From a halophilic archaeon (GTDB lineage Archaea; Halobacteriota; Halobacteria; Halobacteriales; Haladaptataceae): 64,000 nt of DNA. This document shows, one piece after another, positions 1-10,146 of the stretch. How positions within the stretch are numbered: the stretch's first letter is position 1; each line of letters begins with the position of its first letter. The translations under genes were made by a program, and so were the position numbers. A model generated the notes under the pieces. The model did not search any database, was not told the DNA's origin, and saw nothing but the letters and a program-made list of their open reading frames with translations. Location of the stretch: assembly GCA_003298465.1 (NCBI GenBank), contig QNGA01000001.1, forward strand, positions 1,302,001 to 1,366,000, read 5' to 3'.

Positions 1-250
1 CTCAACTACCGTGACTTTCAATCTCCCGCCCGTTCGGAGCGAACCCCCGTAGAGCCGCCACCCCGTCGGCAGAACTCCCACCGTCCGTACACGTGCGCCC
101 GGTCGTTTCGGAACTTTTTATTTCCGCCCGTTCAGCGCCGACAGTCGTCATAAGGCGGGTAAACGTTGCGAACTCTCCACTTCTGTTCTACTTGTTATCT
201 GCTTATTCATTCTTCCGACCAAACAGATTTCAATACTATGGAACATTAAA

Positions 251-265
251 ATTTATATTATATAA
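251..265 (+). promoter_or_regulatory. TATA-box region of the halolysin gene
   Basis: An AT-rich tract (tttatattatataag) stands out from GC-rich surroundings and lies about 25-35 nt before the ATG at 287. That spacing fits an archaeal TATA box driving a leaderless or short-leader transcript. Upstream, positions 1-250 hold no convincing gene; the region is AT-rich towards its end. Confidence 0.6.
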
Positions 266-286
266 GGTCAGTTGTTAATCTGCCGC

Positions 287-1846
287 ATGGCAGACGACAA
301 CACTCGATTCGACCGACGTACATTCCTGAAAACGACTGGCGCTGTCGGGGCCGCCGCGGCGCTCGGCGGCGTCACGGCCGCGACCCCGGGCCGCGAACCG
401 GGACCCAAGGAGGACGAAGTGCTGGTCGGCGTGTCGGCCGGTGCCGGCGACGTCGAGAAGACCGTCGCCCAGCACGTTCCCGGCAACGCCGAAGTCGTCC
501 ACAAGAACGAGAAGCTCCGGTACGTCGCGGTGAAGTTCCCCGGAAACGAGACCGCCCGGGAGAACTTCATCGACGCCGTAACGAAGAAAGAGGGCATCAA
601 GTACGCAGAGAAGAACGAGACGCTGGAGACCCAGTACACGCCCAGCGACCCCAAGTTCGACCAGCAGTACGCGCCCCAGCAGGTCAAGTCCGACCAGGCC
701 TGGGACACGACGCTCGGCGACTCCAGCGTCCTCATCGCCGTCGTCGACACCGGCGCTCAGTACACCCATCCCGACCTCGAGGGTAACTACCAGTCCGACC
801 CCGGGTACGACTTCGTCGACAGCGACTCCGACCCGGCACCGGACGTCCCGTCCGACGAGTACCACGGCACGCACGTCTCCGGCTGTGCCGCGGCCGTCGT
901 CGACAACGGCACCGGCGTCTCCGGGCAGGGCAACTCCTCGCTCATCAACGGCCGCGCGCTCGACGAGAACGGCTCGGGTTCGACGTCCGACATCGCCGAC
1001 GCCGTCGAGTGGGCCGCCGACCAGGGCGCTGACGTCATCAACATGTCCCTCGGCGGGGGCGGATACACGGACACGATGAAAAACGCCGTCTCCTACGCCT
1101 ACGACAACGGCAGTCTGCTCGTCTGTGCGGCGGGCAACGACGGCACGAGCAGCGTGAGCTACCCGGCGGCCTACAGCGAGTGCATGGCCATCTCCGCGGT
1201 CGACTCCAGCGAGAACCTCGCTTCGTTCTCCAACTACGGGAGCGAGGTCGAACTCTGCGCGCCCGGCGTGGACGTCCTCTCGACCACCACGGAGACCCGG
1301 GGCAGCTACGAGAAGCTGTCGGGCACCTCGATGGCGACGCCCGTCACGTCCGGCGTCGCCGGCCTGACGCTCGCCAAGTGGAGCCTCTCCAACGCCGAAC
1401 TCCGCAGCCACCTCAAGAACACGGCCGAGGACGTCGGCCTCTCCAGCGACCAGCAGGGCAGCGGCCAGGTCGACGCCTACGCCGCGGTCACCACCGACCC
1501 GTCCGACGGCGGCGGTGGCGGCGGCGAGTCGACGACCGCGACCGTCTCGGACTCGCTGTCGAGCTACGCCGACTACGACGACTGGACGTGGGCGTGGGAG
1601 TACAGCGACCCGAGCAAGGTCGAGGTCGTCCTCGACGGCCCGAGCGACGCCGACTTCGACCTCTACATCAACACCGGCACGACGACGAACGCCTCCCCGA
1701 GCAACTACGACTACGCCTCGACCAGCACGAACAGCCAGGAGAGCATCACCATCGACAACCCCGACGACTCGACGGACATGCAGATCGACGTGGACTCCTA
1801 CAGCGGGTCGGGCAGCTACGACCTGACCATCACGGAGTACAAGTAA
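287..1846 (+). CDS. Tat-exported subtilisin-like serine protease (halolysin)
   Basis: This is a secreted S8-family protease of 519 residues. The N-terminus has a twin-arginine signal (DRRTFLK, residues 9-15) followed by an Ala/Gly-rich hydrophobic stretch, so export is probably by the Tat route, as is known for halolysins. A pro-region (about 35-120) precedes the catalytic domain. The triad is visible as D154 (VVDTG), H193 (HGTHVSG) and S348 (GTSMATP), with the oxyanion Asn N284 (AAGND). A glycine linker near residue 410 leads to a C-terminal PPC-type beta domain (about 420-519). The ATG at 287 was chosen because it starts exactly at the Tat signal; an in-frame start at 272 adds five residues inside the likely untranslated region. 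Confidence 0.95.
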   Translation: MADDNTRFDRRTFLKTTGAVGAAAALGGVTAATPGREPGPKEDEVLVGVSAGAGDVEKTVAQHVPGNAEVVHKNEKLRYVAVKFPGNETARENFIDAVTKKEGIKYAEKNETLETQYTPSDPKFDQQYAPQQVKSDQAWDTTLGDSSVLIAVVDTGAQYTHPDLEGNYQSDPGYDFVDSDSDPAPDVPSDEYHGTHVSGCAAAVVDNGTGVSGQGNSSLINGRALDENGSGSTSDIADAVEWAADQGADVINMSLGGGGYTDTMKNAVSYAYDNGSLLVCAAGNDGTSSVSYPAAYSECMAISAVDSSENLASFSNYGSEVELCAPGVDVLSTTTETRGSYEKLSGTSMATPVTSGVAGLTLAKWSLSNAELRSHLKNTAEDVGLSSDQQGSGQVDAYAAVTTDPSDGGGGGGESTTATVSDSLSSYADYDDWTWAWEYSDPSKVEVVLDGPSDADFDLYINTGTTTNASPSNYDYASTSTNSQESITIDNPDDSTDMQIDVDSYSGSGSYDLTITEYK

Positions 1847-1930
1847 CCGCCCCGTTCGATTGGTCCCCCTCCTCCGCGCGACGAATCGGTGACCAGTGGC
1901 GACGCCGGCGTCGTCGCTCGCCGAGCGCCG

Positions 1931-3406
1931 TCAGTACTCCTCGCTCAGGTCCAGCACGTCCACCTCGTCGGGGACCAGCGCCACCGCCGACGCCGGCCAG
2001 TCGTGGTGGGCGAGCGTGAACGAACAGGCGGGGTTCTCGGCGACGAGTCGGGCGACGCCGCGGGCCGCCTGCTCGTAACCGCGGGCGTCCATCCGCTCCG
2101 GCGTCTCGGCGGTCAGGGGGTAGGTCTCGGAGAGCGCTCGCGGGAACGGGCCGAACGGCGCGACGACGCGCCAGGACTCGTCGAAGCTGTCGCTGGGACT
2201 GCCCTCGGTCAGCAGCACGTCGCCCTCGGGGTCGAGGCGCGAGAGTCGCTCGTGGTGGCGCACCACCTCGGGCCGCGTCGCGCTCTCCCCGGAGAGGTAG
2301 AAGAAGGAACTCTTCGAAGCGGGGTCGGACCGTTCGAGCTGACCGGCGTGGTCGGCGAGCGCGCGGTAGCCGTCGAGCATCGCGGGGTGGGCGCGGGCGC
2401 GGTTCTCGACCAGTTCGAGCAGGTTGCCGGACCGGAGCGCCTGCTTGACGGTGCGCATCTCCTCGAAGGTGACGTGGAGGTTGTGCTCGGCGAGGAGGCG
2501 CTCGCGCTCCTCGTTCCCGCGCTGCCGGAGGTCGTCGGGCGTGCGCTCGGCGCAGACGGGACACGAGCAGGGGAAGTAATCGAGGTCCGCGAGGTGTTCG
2601 GTCCCCCGGACCGTGAGGTAGCGGTCGTCGCGGGCGTAGAGGGCGTAGGCCGCCGAGTCGAAGAGGTCACAGCCCATCGCCACCGCCAGGGCGAACATCA
2701 TCGGGTGGCCCGCCCCGAACAGGTGGACCGGCGCGTCCGCGCCCAGCCCCCGCTTCGCGGCGGCGACCACGTCCACCATGTCGGCGTAGCGGTACTCGTT
2801 CATCAGCGGGACGACCGCACCGACCGGGAACACGTCGAGGCTCGTCGCCTCGGCGTGCCGGCCGGCCGCCTCGCGGAGGTCGTCGTACGTCGAGCCCTGG
2901 ACCGGCGCGTTGACCAGCATCTCGCCGACGTCGACGTTCTCGGCGATTTCGAGTCGCTCCTGGGTCGTCGCGAGGTCCGACTCGGCCCGCTCGCGCGGGG
3001 CGTCCGGCGGCGTCGGGATGTCGACCGGCGTCCCGATGTCCGACCCCACCTCGCGCTGAAATCGGAGTATCTCCTCGGTCGTCACGTCGATTTCGCCGTA
3101 CTCGGCGAGCTGGAACGACCCGGAGTCGGTCATGATGGCACCGTCGAACTCGAGCAGGTCGTGGAGGCCGCGGTCGAGGGCCGCCTCGCGGAAGTCGTCG
3201 CTGCCGTAGAGGATGTAGGAGTTGGTGATGAGAATCTCCGCGCCGAACTCGGATTCGAGACGCGCAGGCTCGACCGTGCGGACGTGCGGGTTGACGACCG
3301 GCAGGAGGGCGGGCGTCTCGACGGTCACGCCCGCCCGGGGGACGGTCAACTCGCCGATGCGCCCCGCGGCGTCCTGGTCGCGGATTTCGAAAGCGTCGCG
3401 TTCCAT
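1931..3406 (-). CDS. tgtA: tRNA-guanine(15) transglycosylase (archaeosine TGT)
   Basis: The enzyme exchanges guanine-15 of tRNA for preQ0, the first tRNA-bound step of archaeosine synthesis. The 491-residue protein has the TGT TIM barrel with DSGSFQ (general acid/base D94) and the nucleophile region [10 protein letters not shown] (D250). The zinc site is C280, C282 and C285 (CSCPVC) with a His near 311 (HNLHV). The tail after about residue 370 matches the archaea-specific extension, seemingly without a long PUA domain. ATG 3406 is preferred over an adjacent GTG at 3409. It is convergent with the halolysin gene (84 nt gap) and follows dph2 on the same strand. The partner ArcS is not in this window. 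Confidence 0.95.
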   Translation of the reverse strand: MERDAFEIRDQDAAGRIGELTVPRAGVTVETPALLPVVNPHVRTVEPARLESEFGAEILITNSYILYGSDDFREAALDRGLHDLLEFDGAIMTDSGSFQLAEYGEIDVTTEEILRFQREVGSDIGTPVDIPTPPDAPRERAESDLATTQERLEIAENVDVGEMLVNAPVQGSTYDDLREAAGRHAEATSLDVFPVGAVVPLMNEYRYADMVDVVAAAKRGLGADAPVHLFGAGHPMMFALAVAMGCDLFDSAAYALYARDDRYLTVRGTEHLADLDYFPCSCPVCAERTPDDLRQRGNEERERLLAEHNLHVTFEEMRTVKQALRSGNLLELVENRARAHPAMLDGYRALADHAGQLERSDPASKSSFFYLSGESATRPEVVRHHERLSRLDPEGDVLLTEGSPSDSFDESWRVVAPFGPFPRALSETYPLTAETPERMDARGYEQAARGVARLVAENPACSFTLAHHDWPASAVALVPDEVDVLDLSEEY

Positions 3407-3464
3407 CACTCCGCGATAGCCGGACCAGGGGGGTAAGAATTGCGCTGTCGAGTCGGCGGGGAGG

Positions 3465-4514
3465 TCACCAGGTGCCGTGGAAGGTGTCGAAGCTCAGTTC
3501 GTCGAGCGGCTTCTCGCCGATGGCGATCTCGTACTCGCCGGGGGTGAGCATCGGCTTGTGGAATTGCGGGCCGTCGTCGGTCGTGATGCGGGGACAGCCC
3601 GTGTTGACGAACGCGTCCATGTCGAAGTTCCGCAGGCGGTCGGGGGTCACCTCGTCCATCGTGATGAGGTAGGCGTCGTCGTTGTCGTCGACGATGTCCT
3701 GGGCCACCTCCCAGCGACCCTGGCCGATCTTCGTACAGAAGATGACGCCCCACTTCTCGGCGTCCATCGCCTTGTGGACCGAGGCGTAGCGCTGTTTCAT
3801 GAACTGCTCCGTGTCCGCGACGGTCACGACGTTGTTGACGGGGTCGGCGATGACCACCGTCTTGTCGGGGTGCTCCATCGCGAGGCCGAGCGGGTGGAAC
3901 TTCCCACCGCCGACGTACAGCACCTGGTCGGCGTCGATGTCGGCGCTGGCGTAGTTGCAGCCGAGCACCTGCCCCTCGTGGGTGAGGCGGTCGTCGCCCC
4001 GGCGGGTGTGGACGTCGAACCCGCGGTCGTCGAGCCACGCCTTCATGTCCTCGAACTGGTTCATGTGCTGGGCGGTCGTGACGAGACCGACGCCGGGATT
4101 CTCGTCGGGGTCGTCGAGTTCCTCGGTGGCCTCCTCCATGATGGGGAAGACGTCCACGTTCGAGAACAGCGGGACGTAGATGACCTTGTCCGTGTTCTTC
4201 ATCGGCGAGTGGCCGAAGTGGACGAACACGTCCGTCCGCTTCATCAGGTAGGTGTCGAGGTCGCAGGCGCCGTAGCAGGGCTGGCCCGACATCATGACGG
4301 TCACGTCGTCGCCCAGCAGTTCCCGCAGGTCGTCTGCGACCTTCGGGCCGCGGCGCTTCAGTCCCTCGGGGAACTGCAGGCCGACGGTCTCCGCGTCGCG
4401 CTCCTCGACCGCCGAGACGATGCGGTCGAGTTCGTAGTCCCACTCCCGGTCGTGGCGCAGCGACATCCCCGTCTTCCGTAGGTCCCCCTCGCTGTACTCG
4501 CTCTGCTGGCTCAT
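3465..4514 (-). CDS. dph2: 2-(3-amino-3-carboxypropyl)histidine synthase (diphthamide, Dph2)
   Basis: Dph2 is a non-canonical radical-SAM enzyme that transfers the aminocarboxypropyl group of SAM to a histidine of elongation factor 2. The 349-residue length is normal for archaeal Dph2. The cysteines expected to hold the [4Fe-4S] cluster are visible in three separated motifs: [10 protein letters not shown] (C80/C84), GCNYAS (C186) and NTGCPRI (C307). It lies 58 nt upstream of tgtA on the same strand, so the two translation-modification genes may be co-transcribed. The ATG at 4514 fits the family N-terminus; an alternative internal Met is at residue 17. Confidence 0.95.
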   Translation of the reverse strand: MSQQSEYSEGDLRKTGMSLRHDREWDYELDRIVSAVEERDAETVGLQFPEGLKRRGPKVADDLRELLGDDVTVMMSGQPCYGACDLDTYLMKRTDVFVHFGHSPMKNTDKVIYVPLFSNVDVFPIMEEATEELDDPDENPGVGLVTTAQHMNQFEDMKAWLDDRGFDVHTRRGDDRLTHEGQVLGCNYASADIDADQVLYVGGGKFHPLGLAMEHPDKTVVIADPVNNVVTVADTEQFMKQRYASVHKAMDAEKWGVIFCTKIGQGRWEVAQDIVDDNDDAYLITMDEVTPDRLRNFDMDAFVNTGCPRITTDDGPQFHKPMLTPGEYEIAIGEKPLDELSFDTFHGTW

Positions 4515-4671
4515 TGGAGCGTCGTAGCCCTCACGGACGGTTAACTCCCGCGGTTCGGGAGCGACCGCCGTGCGACGCGCTCCCGGTCGACGGACGACGC
4601 TCCGACGGGGGTGCCTGCCCCCGGCAGAGAGAATCGCGAAGGGAGAAGAGTCGGGGACCGCGGCGAGTGCG

Positions 4672-4824
4672 CTACCAGATCTGGACGGCGGGCGTCTCGC
4701 AGGACTGACAGACCGCGGCCCTGTTGCCCTTGTAGGTGTCTCGTTCGAGCCGCCCGTCCTCGCACCACTGACACTGTCGACCTTCGAGGCGTCGGATGAC
4801 GCTCGACTTCGTCGTCGAACTCAT
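4672..4824 (-). CDS. Small HVO_A0556-type zinc finger protein
   Basis: This is a 50-residue protein with two CxxC knuckles (CQWC and CQSC) separated by a charged segment ending in [11 protein letters not shown], with a C-terminal TPAVQIW. I recognise the pattern as a haloarchaeal single-domain zinc finger family (HVO_A0556 type), whose molecular function is unknown to me. The Met at 4824 gives the usual compact length; an open frame continues upstream to a Met at 4899 but that extension looks unlike coding sequence. It is transcribed divergently from msrB, leaving only 89 nt for both promoters. Confidence 0.75.
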   Translation of the reverse strand: MSSTTKSSVIRRLEGRQCQWCEDGRLERDTYKGNRAAVCQSCETPAVQIW

Positions 4825-4913
4825 ATCGCCCAGAACGTCAACGCCGGCCCTCATCAACTTGCTGGCCTCCGCGTCGGAGGGTTCAACCCGCTCCGGCACC
4901 TAACTCCGCCGAG

Positions 4914-5318
4914 ATGGGACAGTCAGACACCGAACTACCCGACAGCGACGCCGAGTGGCGCGAGATTCTCTCCGAGGAGGAGTACCGCGTCCTCCGGGAG
5001 CAGGGTACCGAACCGCGGTTCAGCGGCGAGCACCTGGATCGGAAAGAGGACGGCGCGTACGTCTGTGCCGGCTGCGGGGCGGAACTGTTCGACTCGGAGA
5101 CGAAGTACGAGTCCGGCTGCGGCTGGCCGAGTTTCTACGACGCCGACGACGCGAAGGTCGAACTGCGCCCCGACCACAGCCACGGGATGGAGCGGACGGA
5201 GGTCGTCTGCGCGAACTGCGGCGGTCACCTCGGGCACGTCTTCGACGACGGTCCCGACCCGACCGGGAAACGCTACTGCATCAACTCGGTCGCGCTCGAC
5301 TTCGAGGACGAGGAGTAA
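4914..5318 (+). CDS. msrB: Peptide-methionine (R)-S-oxide reductase
   Basis: MsrB reduces the R epimer of methionine sulfoxide in proteins, a cytoplasmic oxidative-damage repair step. The 134-residue protein carries all hallmarks: structural zinc from C51/C54 (CAGC) and C99/C102 (CANC), the GCGWPSF segment with a possible resolving Cys C69, the conserved GHVFDDGP loop, and the catalytic C122 in RYCINS. No MsrA domain is fused. The divergent zinc finger gene lies just upstream and rqcH 136 nt downstream. Confidence 0.96.
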   Translation: MGQSDTELPDSDAEWREILSEEEYRVLREQGTEPRFSGEHLDRKEDGAYVCAGCGAELFDSETKYESGCGWPSFYDADDAKVELRPDHSHGMERTEVVCANCGGHLGHVFDDGPDPTGKRYCINSVALDFEDEE

Positions 5319-5454
5319 CCGTACCGGGGTAGCCGACGAGGGGGAGCGCGGCCGCGACGGAACCGGCCGCGTAACTCGAACCACCGTTCCGGCGGGTCGT
5401 CCTGCCGTCGCGCCGAACGACACGCATTTCCGGTCGCCCCGAGAAATCGCCGGT

Positions 5455-7548
5455 ATGGACGAAAAGCAGGAACTCTCCAGCATCGACCTCGCCGCCGTCG
5501 TGCGAGAGCTGGGAGCCTACGAGGGGGCGAAGGTCGACAAGGCCTACCTCTACGGCGACGACCTGTTGCGCCTGAAGATGCGGGACTTCGACGAGGGTCG
5601 CGTCGAGTTGCTCGTGGAGGTCGGCGACGTGAAACGGGCGCACGTCGCCGCGCCCGAGCACGTCCCGGCCGCGCCGGGACGACCGCCGAACTTCGCCAAG
5701 ATGCTGCGGAACCGGCTGTCGGGTGCGGACTTCGCCGGCGTCGAGCAGTTCGAGTTCGACCGCATCCTCCAGTTCCACTTCAAGCGCCAGGACGGCGACA
5801 CCACCATCGTCGCCGAACTGTTCGGCCAGGGCAACGTCGCCGTGCTCGACGAGAACGACGAGGTGGTCGACTCGCTAGACACGGTGCGGCTGAAGTCCCG
5901 GACGGTCGCTCCCGGGTCGCAGTACGAGTTCCCCGACTCGCGGCTGAACCCGCTGACCATCGATTACGAGCCGTTCGCGGCGAAGATGGACGAGTCGGAC
6001 ACCGACCTCGTCCGGACGCTGGCGACGCAACTGAACTTCGGCGGACTCTACGCCGAGGAGGTCTGTACGCGGGCCGGCGTCGAGAAGGAGACGGCGATCT
6101 CGGACGCCGACGAGGAGCAGTACGAGAAGCTGTACGACGCGGTCCAGCGGTTGAAGGAACCGCTCGAAACGGGGCGGTTCGACCCGCGGGTGTACTACGA
6201 GGACGACCGTCGCGTGGACGTGACGCCGTTCCCGCTGGAGGAGTACGCCGACCTCGACTCGGAGTCGTTCGACTCGTTCAACGCCGCCGTCGACGACTAC
6301 TTCACGAACCTCGACCTGACCGAGGACGAGGAGGAAACCGAGCGCCAGCGCCCGGACTTCGAGGCCCAGATAGAGAAACAGAAGCGCATCATCGAGCAAC
6401 AGCAGGGAGCCATCGAGGGGTTCGAGGAGCAGGCCGAACGCGAGCGCGAGAAGGCCGAACTGCTGTACGGCAACTACGGCCTCGTCGACGAGATCCTGTC
6501 GACGGTCCGGCAGGCCCGCGAGCGGGACACCCCCTGGCAGGACATCGAGGAGCGGTTCGCCGAGGGGGCCGAGCAGGGCATCCCCGAGGCGGAAGCGGTG
6601 CAGGGCGTCGACGAGCGCGAGGGGACGGTCACGGTCGAGATAGAGGGGACGGACGTCGAACTCGACCCGGAGGCCGGCGTCGAGAAGAACGCCGACCGGC
6701 TCTACACCGAGGCCAAACGCGTCGAGGAGAAGAAGGAGGGCGCGCAGGCCGCCATCGAGGACACGCGCGAGGAACTGGAGGCGGTCAAGCAGCGCCGCGA
6801 GGAGTGGGAGGCCGAACCGGACGAGACGGACGAGGAGGGCGGCGAGGAGCGGGCGGTCGACTGGCTGTCGCGGTCGTCCATCCCGATACGCGACCAGGAG
6901 CAGTGGTACGACCGGTTCCGCTGGTTCCGCACCAGCGACGGCTTCCTCGTCATCGGCGGCCGGAACGCGGACCAGAACGAGGAGATCGTCCAGAAGTACA
7001 TGGACCGCCACGACCGGTTCTTCCACGCGCAGGCCCACGGCGGCCCGGTGACGGTGCTGAAGACCTCGGACCCGAGCGAACCGGCGCAGGACGTGGACGT
7101 GCCCGAAGAGAGCGAGCGGGAGGCCGCCCAGTTCGCCGTCTCCTACTCGTCGGTGTGGAAGGACGGTCGGTTCTCCGGCGACGCGTACACCGTCTCGCCG
7201 GACCAGGTGAGCAAGACGCCGGAGAGCGGCGAGTTCCTGGAGAAAGGCGGGTTCGCCATCCGCGGCGACCGCACCTACTTCCGGGACGTCCCGGTCGGCG
7301 TCGCGGTGGGCATCATGGTCGAACCGCACACCCGCGTCGTCGGCGGACCGCCGTCGGCCGTCGTTCCGCGGACGGAGACGCACGTCGAGGTCGAACCGGG
7401 CCAGTACGCCCAGAACGACATCGCCAAGCGCCTATACCGGGAGTTCCGCGAGCGGTTCGCCGACACCTCCTTCGTCCGGAAGGTGGCGAGTCCCGACCGC
7501 ATCCAGGAGTTCCTGCCGGCGGGCGGGAGTCGCAAGGTCGAGGAGTGA
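5455..7548 (+). CDS. rqcH: Ribosome-rescue protein RqcH (NFACT/NEMF family)
   Basis: RqcH binds stalled large ribosomal subunits and, in bacteria, directs alanine tailing of the trapped peptide; archaeal members are taken to act likewise. The 697-residue protein has an NFACT-N domain with the D102-R103 motif (EFDRI), which corresponds to the DR pair needed for alanyl-tRNA recruitment in Bacillus RqcH. A long charged coiled coil follows (about 300-350 and 420-460), then the C-terminal NFACT-R domain (about 475-590) with [13 protein letters not shown] and FHAQAHGGP. The start at 5455 matches the family N-terminus; the open frame extends far upstream only through non-coding sequence and msrB. 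Pelota lies two genes downstream. Confidence 0.93.
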   Translation: MDEKQELSSIDLAAVVRELGAYEGAKVDKAYLYGDDLLRLKMRDFDEGRVELLVEVGDVKRAHVAAPEHVPAAPGRPPNFAKMLRNRLSGADFAGVEQFEFDRILQFHFKRQDGDTTIVAELFGQGNVAVLDENDEVVDSLDTVRLKSRTVAPGSQYEFPDSRLNPLTIDYEPFAAKMDESDTDLVRTLATQLNFGGLYAEEVCTRAGVEKETAISDADEEQYEKLYDAVQRLKEPLETGRFDPRVYYEDDRRVDVTPFPLEEYADLDSESFDSFNAAVDDYFTNLDLTEDEEETERQRPDFEAQIEKQKRIIEQQQGAIEGFEEQAEREREKAELLYGNYGLVDEILSTVRQARERDTPWQDIEERFAEGAEQGIPEAEAVQGVDEREGTVTVEIEGTDVELDPEAGVEKNADRLYTEAKRVEEKKEGAQAAIEDTREELEAVKQRREEWEAEPDETDEEGGEERAVDWLSRSSIPIRDQEQWYDRFRWFRTSDGFLVIGGRNADQNEEIVQKYMDRHDRFFHAQAHGGPVTVLKTSDPSEPAQDVDVPEESEREAAQFAVSYSSVWKDGRFSGDAYTVSPDQVSKTPESGEFLEKGGFAIRGDRTYFRDVPVGVAVGIMVEPHTRVVGGPPSAVVPRTETHVEVEPGQYAQNDIAKRLYREFRERFADTSFVRKVASPDRIQEFLPAGGSRKVEE

Positions 7549-7595
7549 GTCGCCCGGCCTCGCCCGCGTCGCGAACGCCCGAGAGCCGGCCGGTT

Positions 7596-7605
7596 TCTAT
7601 TTACG
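7596..7605 (+). promoter_or_regulatory. TATA box of the BAT-type regulator at 7629
   Basis: The motif tctatttacg lies about 27 nt upstream of the ATG at 7629, the spacing expected of a leaderless haloarchaeal promoter. It indicates that this gene is transcribed separately from rqcH, which ends at 7548. Confidence 0.5.
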
Positions 7606-7628
7606 CAGTATTCGCATACCATCGCTCG

Positions 7629-8300
7629 ATGGCGAAAGTATCGGTGGAACGGTCACCGACGAGGGCCGACGTGCGCGTTTCCGCGGAGACGTTCGCACTG
7701 GCGGAGACGTTCGACGAGGAACCGGAGGCGGCGTTCGAGACGGCACGCGTCGCCGCCAACGGAAGCGGCCGTCCGATGCCGTTTCTCCGCGTGCTGCGCG
7801 GCGAGTCCGTGACCGAACTGCTCGGGAAGGATTCGAGCGTCGACGACGCCGTGGTGCTGTCGGACTGCGGACAGTGCGACCTGTTCCACGTCACCTGGAG
7901 CGACGACGTCCGCAGCGTGCTCGACACGCTGCTGGGTCGCGACGCGTCGATGCTGGCCGCGACCGGACGCGACGCAGAGTGGGAGTTCGAACTCTTCTTC
8001 CCCTCCCGGGCCGCGATGTCGTCGGCGTACGACGACTGGGAGGCGGCGGGGCTGTCGGTGACCGTCGAGACGATTCACGGCCGGCCGAACGCGCTCGGCG
8101 CGGCGCAGGGCGGTCTCACGGACGACCAGTACGAGACGCTCCGGGCCGCCGTCGACCGGAACTACTACGACGTGCCGCGCGGTGCGACGACGGAGGAACT
8201 CGGCGTCTCCCACCAGGCCGTCTCCGAACGGCTGCGGCGCGGCCACGAGAACGTGGTCCAGGAGGCGGTCGACGACGACCGGGCCGAAGGTCGCGAATAG
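7629..8300 (+). CDS. BAT-type helix-turn-helix regulator (HTH_10 family)
   Basis: This 223-residue protein ends in the bacterio-opsin-activator type DNA-binding domain (about 160-215). It contains [20 protein letters not shown] and the recognition helix region [15 protein letters not shown]. The N-terminal two thirds resemble the BAT sensor/association domain found in these regulators. The target genes and signal cannot be deduced from sequence. It has its own TATA-like box (7596-7605) and sits between rqcH and pelA, ending 35 nt before pelA, so pelA could be read from the same transcript. Confidence 0.85.
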   Translation: MAKVSVERSPTRADVRVSAETFALAETFDEEPEAAFETARVAANGSGRPMPFLRVLRGESVTELLGKDSSVDDAVVLSDCGQCDLFHVTWSDDVRSVLDTLLGRDASMLAATGRDAEWEFELFFPSRAAMSSAYDDWEAAGLSVTVETIHGRPNALGAAQGGLTDDQYETLRAAVDRNYYDVPRGATTEELGVSHQAVSERLRRGHENVVQEAVDDDRAEGRE

Positions 8301-8335
8301 CAGGGCACTTACCGGGCGGGACCGGACGTTCGGCC

Positions 8336-9424
8336 ATGCAAGTGAAAGACCGGACGTCCCTCGACGGGGAGCGCGAGCGCATCACGCTCGTCCCGGAGAG
8401 CCTGGACGATCTCTGGCACCTCACCTACCTGCTGGAGCCGGGCGACCTCGTGTCGGGGGACACGACGCGGCGCATCCAGCGCGACGACGACAAGACCCGC
8501 GACACGGGCGGCGAGCGCGAGCACATGCACGTCACCATCGACGTCGAGAGCGTCGAGTTCCACAAGTTCGCCAACCGGGTACGGGTCGGCGGCGTCATCA
8601 CCGACTGCTCCCGGGAGGACCAGCTCGGGTTCCACCACACGCTCAACGTCGAGGAGCGCGACGAGTTGAGCGTCGAGAAGCGCTGGAAGCGCGACCAGCT
8701 CGACCGCCTGGAGGACGCCGTGGAGGCGACCGACTCGCCCGACGTGGCCATCGCCACCGTCGAGGAGGGCGAGGCCCACGTCCACACCGTCGCCCAGTAC
8801 GGCACCGAGGAGTACGCCTCGCTGACGGGAACGACGGGGAAGGGCGAGTACGCCCGCGGCCGCGACGAACTGTTCGACGAACTCGGCGCGGTGCTCTCGC
8901 GGCTCGACGTGGACGCCATCATCCTCGCCGGGCCGGGATTCACGAAGCAGGACGCCGAGGACCACGTCATCGAGGAGTACCCCGACCTCGCCGACAACAT
9001 CACGATGGTCGACACCAGCGCCGTCGGGGACCGGGGCGTCCACGAGGTGCTGAAACGCGGCGCGGTCGCCGAGGTCCAGGAGGAGACCCGCATCGCCGAG
9101 GAGGCCGAACTCATCGACGAACTCACGAAGCGCATCGGCGACGGCGCGAAGGTCGCGTACGGAATCGAGGAGGTCGCGGAGGCCGCGGAGTTCGGCGCGG
9201 TCGAGACGCTGCTCGTCCTCGACGAGAAGCTGCGCACCGAACGCGGCGCGACCGGCGAGGAGGAGTCCGGCGAGGGCGAGTGGAACGAGGACGTGAACGA
9301 GGTCATCAGGAGCGTCGAACAGCAGGGCGGCGAGGTGACCGTCTTCTCCGGCGAGTTCGCTCCCGGCGAGCAACTGCGGAACCTCGGCGGCATCGCGGCG
9401 CTCCTGCGGTATCGGCTGCAGTGA
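8336..9424 (+). CDS. pelA: mRNA surveillance protein Pelota
   Basis: Pelota enters the empty A site of stalled ribosomes and, with ABCE1, splits them. The 362-residue protein shows the three-domain order of archaeal Pelota. An Sm-like N-domain (about 1-130) includes the [20 protein letters not shown] start and the TTRRIQ loop. The central eRF1-like domain (about 131-255) includes [15 protein letters not shown]. The C-domain (about 258-362) includes [15 protein letters not shown] and ends with the typical [10 protein letters not shown]. Gene order with rqcH two genes upstream links two ribosome-rescue activities. Confidence 0.96.
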   Translation: MQVKDRTSLDGERERITLVPESLDDLWHLTYLLEPGDLVSGDTTRRIQRDDDKTRDTGGEREHMHVTIDVESVEFHKFANRVRVGGVITDCSREDQLGFHHTLNVEERDELSVEKRWKRDQLDRLEDAVEATDSPDVAIATVEEGEAHVHTVAQYGTEEYASLTGTTGKGEYARGRDELFDELGAVLSRLDVDAIILAGPGFTKQDAEDHVIEEYPDLADNITMVDTSAVGDRGVHEVLKRGAVAEVQEETRIAEEAELIDELTKRIGDGAKVAYGIEEVAEAAEFGAVETLLVLDEKLRTERGATGEEESGEGEWNEDVNEVIRSVEQQGGEVTVFSGEFAPGEQLRNLGGIAALLRYRLQ

Positions 9425-9552
9425 GTCCCGGTCGAGATTTCCGCCGACCGCCGTCGGGGGTCGCCCGTCCCGCCCCGTCGGTGGACGCGCCGGCCACGTT
9501 CGCGTTTTACGCGGCGAGAACGCTTAAACGGCGGCCTCCCGAACTCCCGGGA

Positions 9553-10146
9553 GTGCTGTCGTTCTACCTGCTGGCCAAGCTTGCCATCGTCGCCGGATAC
9601 TACCTGCTCCGACTCGTCCCCGTCGTCGGGATGCGGCTCTCGGACGACTACGAGAACCGGATGTTCGGGCCGCTCGTCGACGACGTCTCGGTCGGAGACG
9701 TGCGAGCGTCGTCCGCGAGCGACCTGCCGGCGAACGAGCAGGGAGGGGCCGACCGCTCGGCGACCGACGTCGTCGTCGCGGTGACGCTCGACAACGACAG
9801 CAACCTCGACGCCCGGGTCGCGGGCGGCCACCTCCGTCTGGGGCTCGCCGAGACGGGCGCGACCTGCCACAACTTCGTCTGGACCGAGGAGTTCGACGAG
9901 CCGCCGGCGAACGTCGAGACCTCGAAGGTCGACGCCGAGGGCGACGGGACGCTCCGGTTCGAGTGTCGCGTCCACGACCTCCCGCCGGACGCCGACCTGT
10001 GGCTCGACGGCGAACTCGTCCTCCAGCGCCTCCTGACGGTCCGGGACCGCGAGCTACCCCTCGGGAAGGCGAGCTTCGAGGTAGACGGCGAATCGACACC
10101 CCTCGACCGGACGGCGGGAGCGCCGGAGCCCCCCGCCGCACGCTAG
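9553..10146 (+). CDS. Membrane-anchored protein of unknown function
   Basis: I do not recognise this 197-residue protein. A GTG at 9553 gives an N-terminus that is directly a membrane anchor or uncleaved signal (LSFYLLAKLAIVAGYYLLRLV). A soluble domain of about 170 residues follows, rich in beta-type alternation (DVVVAVTLDNDSNLDARV). It may be an immunoglobulin-like or LEA-type extracytoplasmic fold, but this is a guess. A TATA-like cttaaac lies about 25 nt upstream. The frame has no ATG near the start, so the GTG choice rests on the hydrophobic segment. The last 4 nt overlap the convergent RNase Z-like gene. Confidence 0.7.
   Translation: MLSFYLLAKLAIVAGYYLLRLVPVVGMRLSDDYENRMFGPLVDDVSVGDVRASSASDLPANEQGGADRSATDVVVAVTLDNDSNLDARVAGGHLRLGLAETGATCHNFVWTEEFDEPPANVETSKVDAEGDGTLRFECRVHDLPPDADLWLDGELVLQRLLTVRDRELPLGKASFEVDGESTPLDRTAGAPEPPAAR

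Noticed and set aside
93..278. A 61-residue plus-strand frame before the halolysin
   Set aside because: It runs through the AT-rich promoter, has no coding bias typical of this genome and no recognisable family.
275..1411. A 378-residue minus-strand frame opposite the halolysin
   Set aside because: It mirrors codon structure of the protease gene and shows no domain; the plus strand carries a full catalytic triad.
5875..7383. A 502-residue minus-strand frame opposite rqcH
   Set aside because: It is a codon-position shadow of rqcH, with monotonous Leu/Val/Arg repeats and no motifs.
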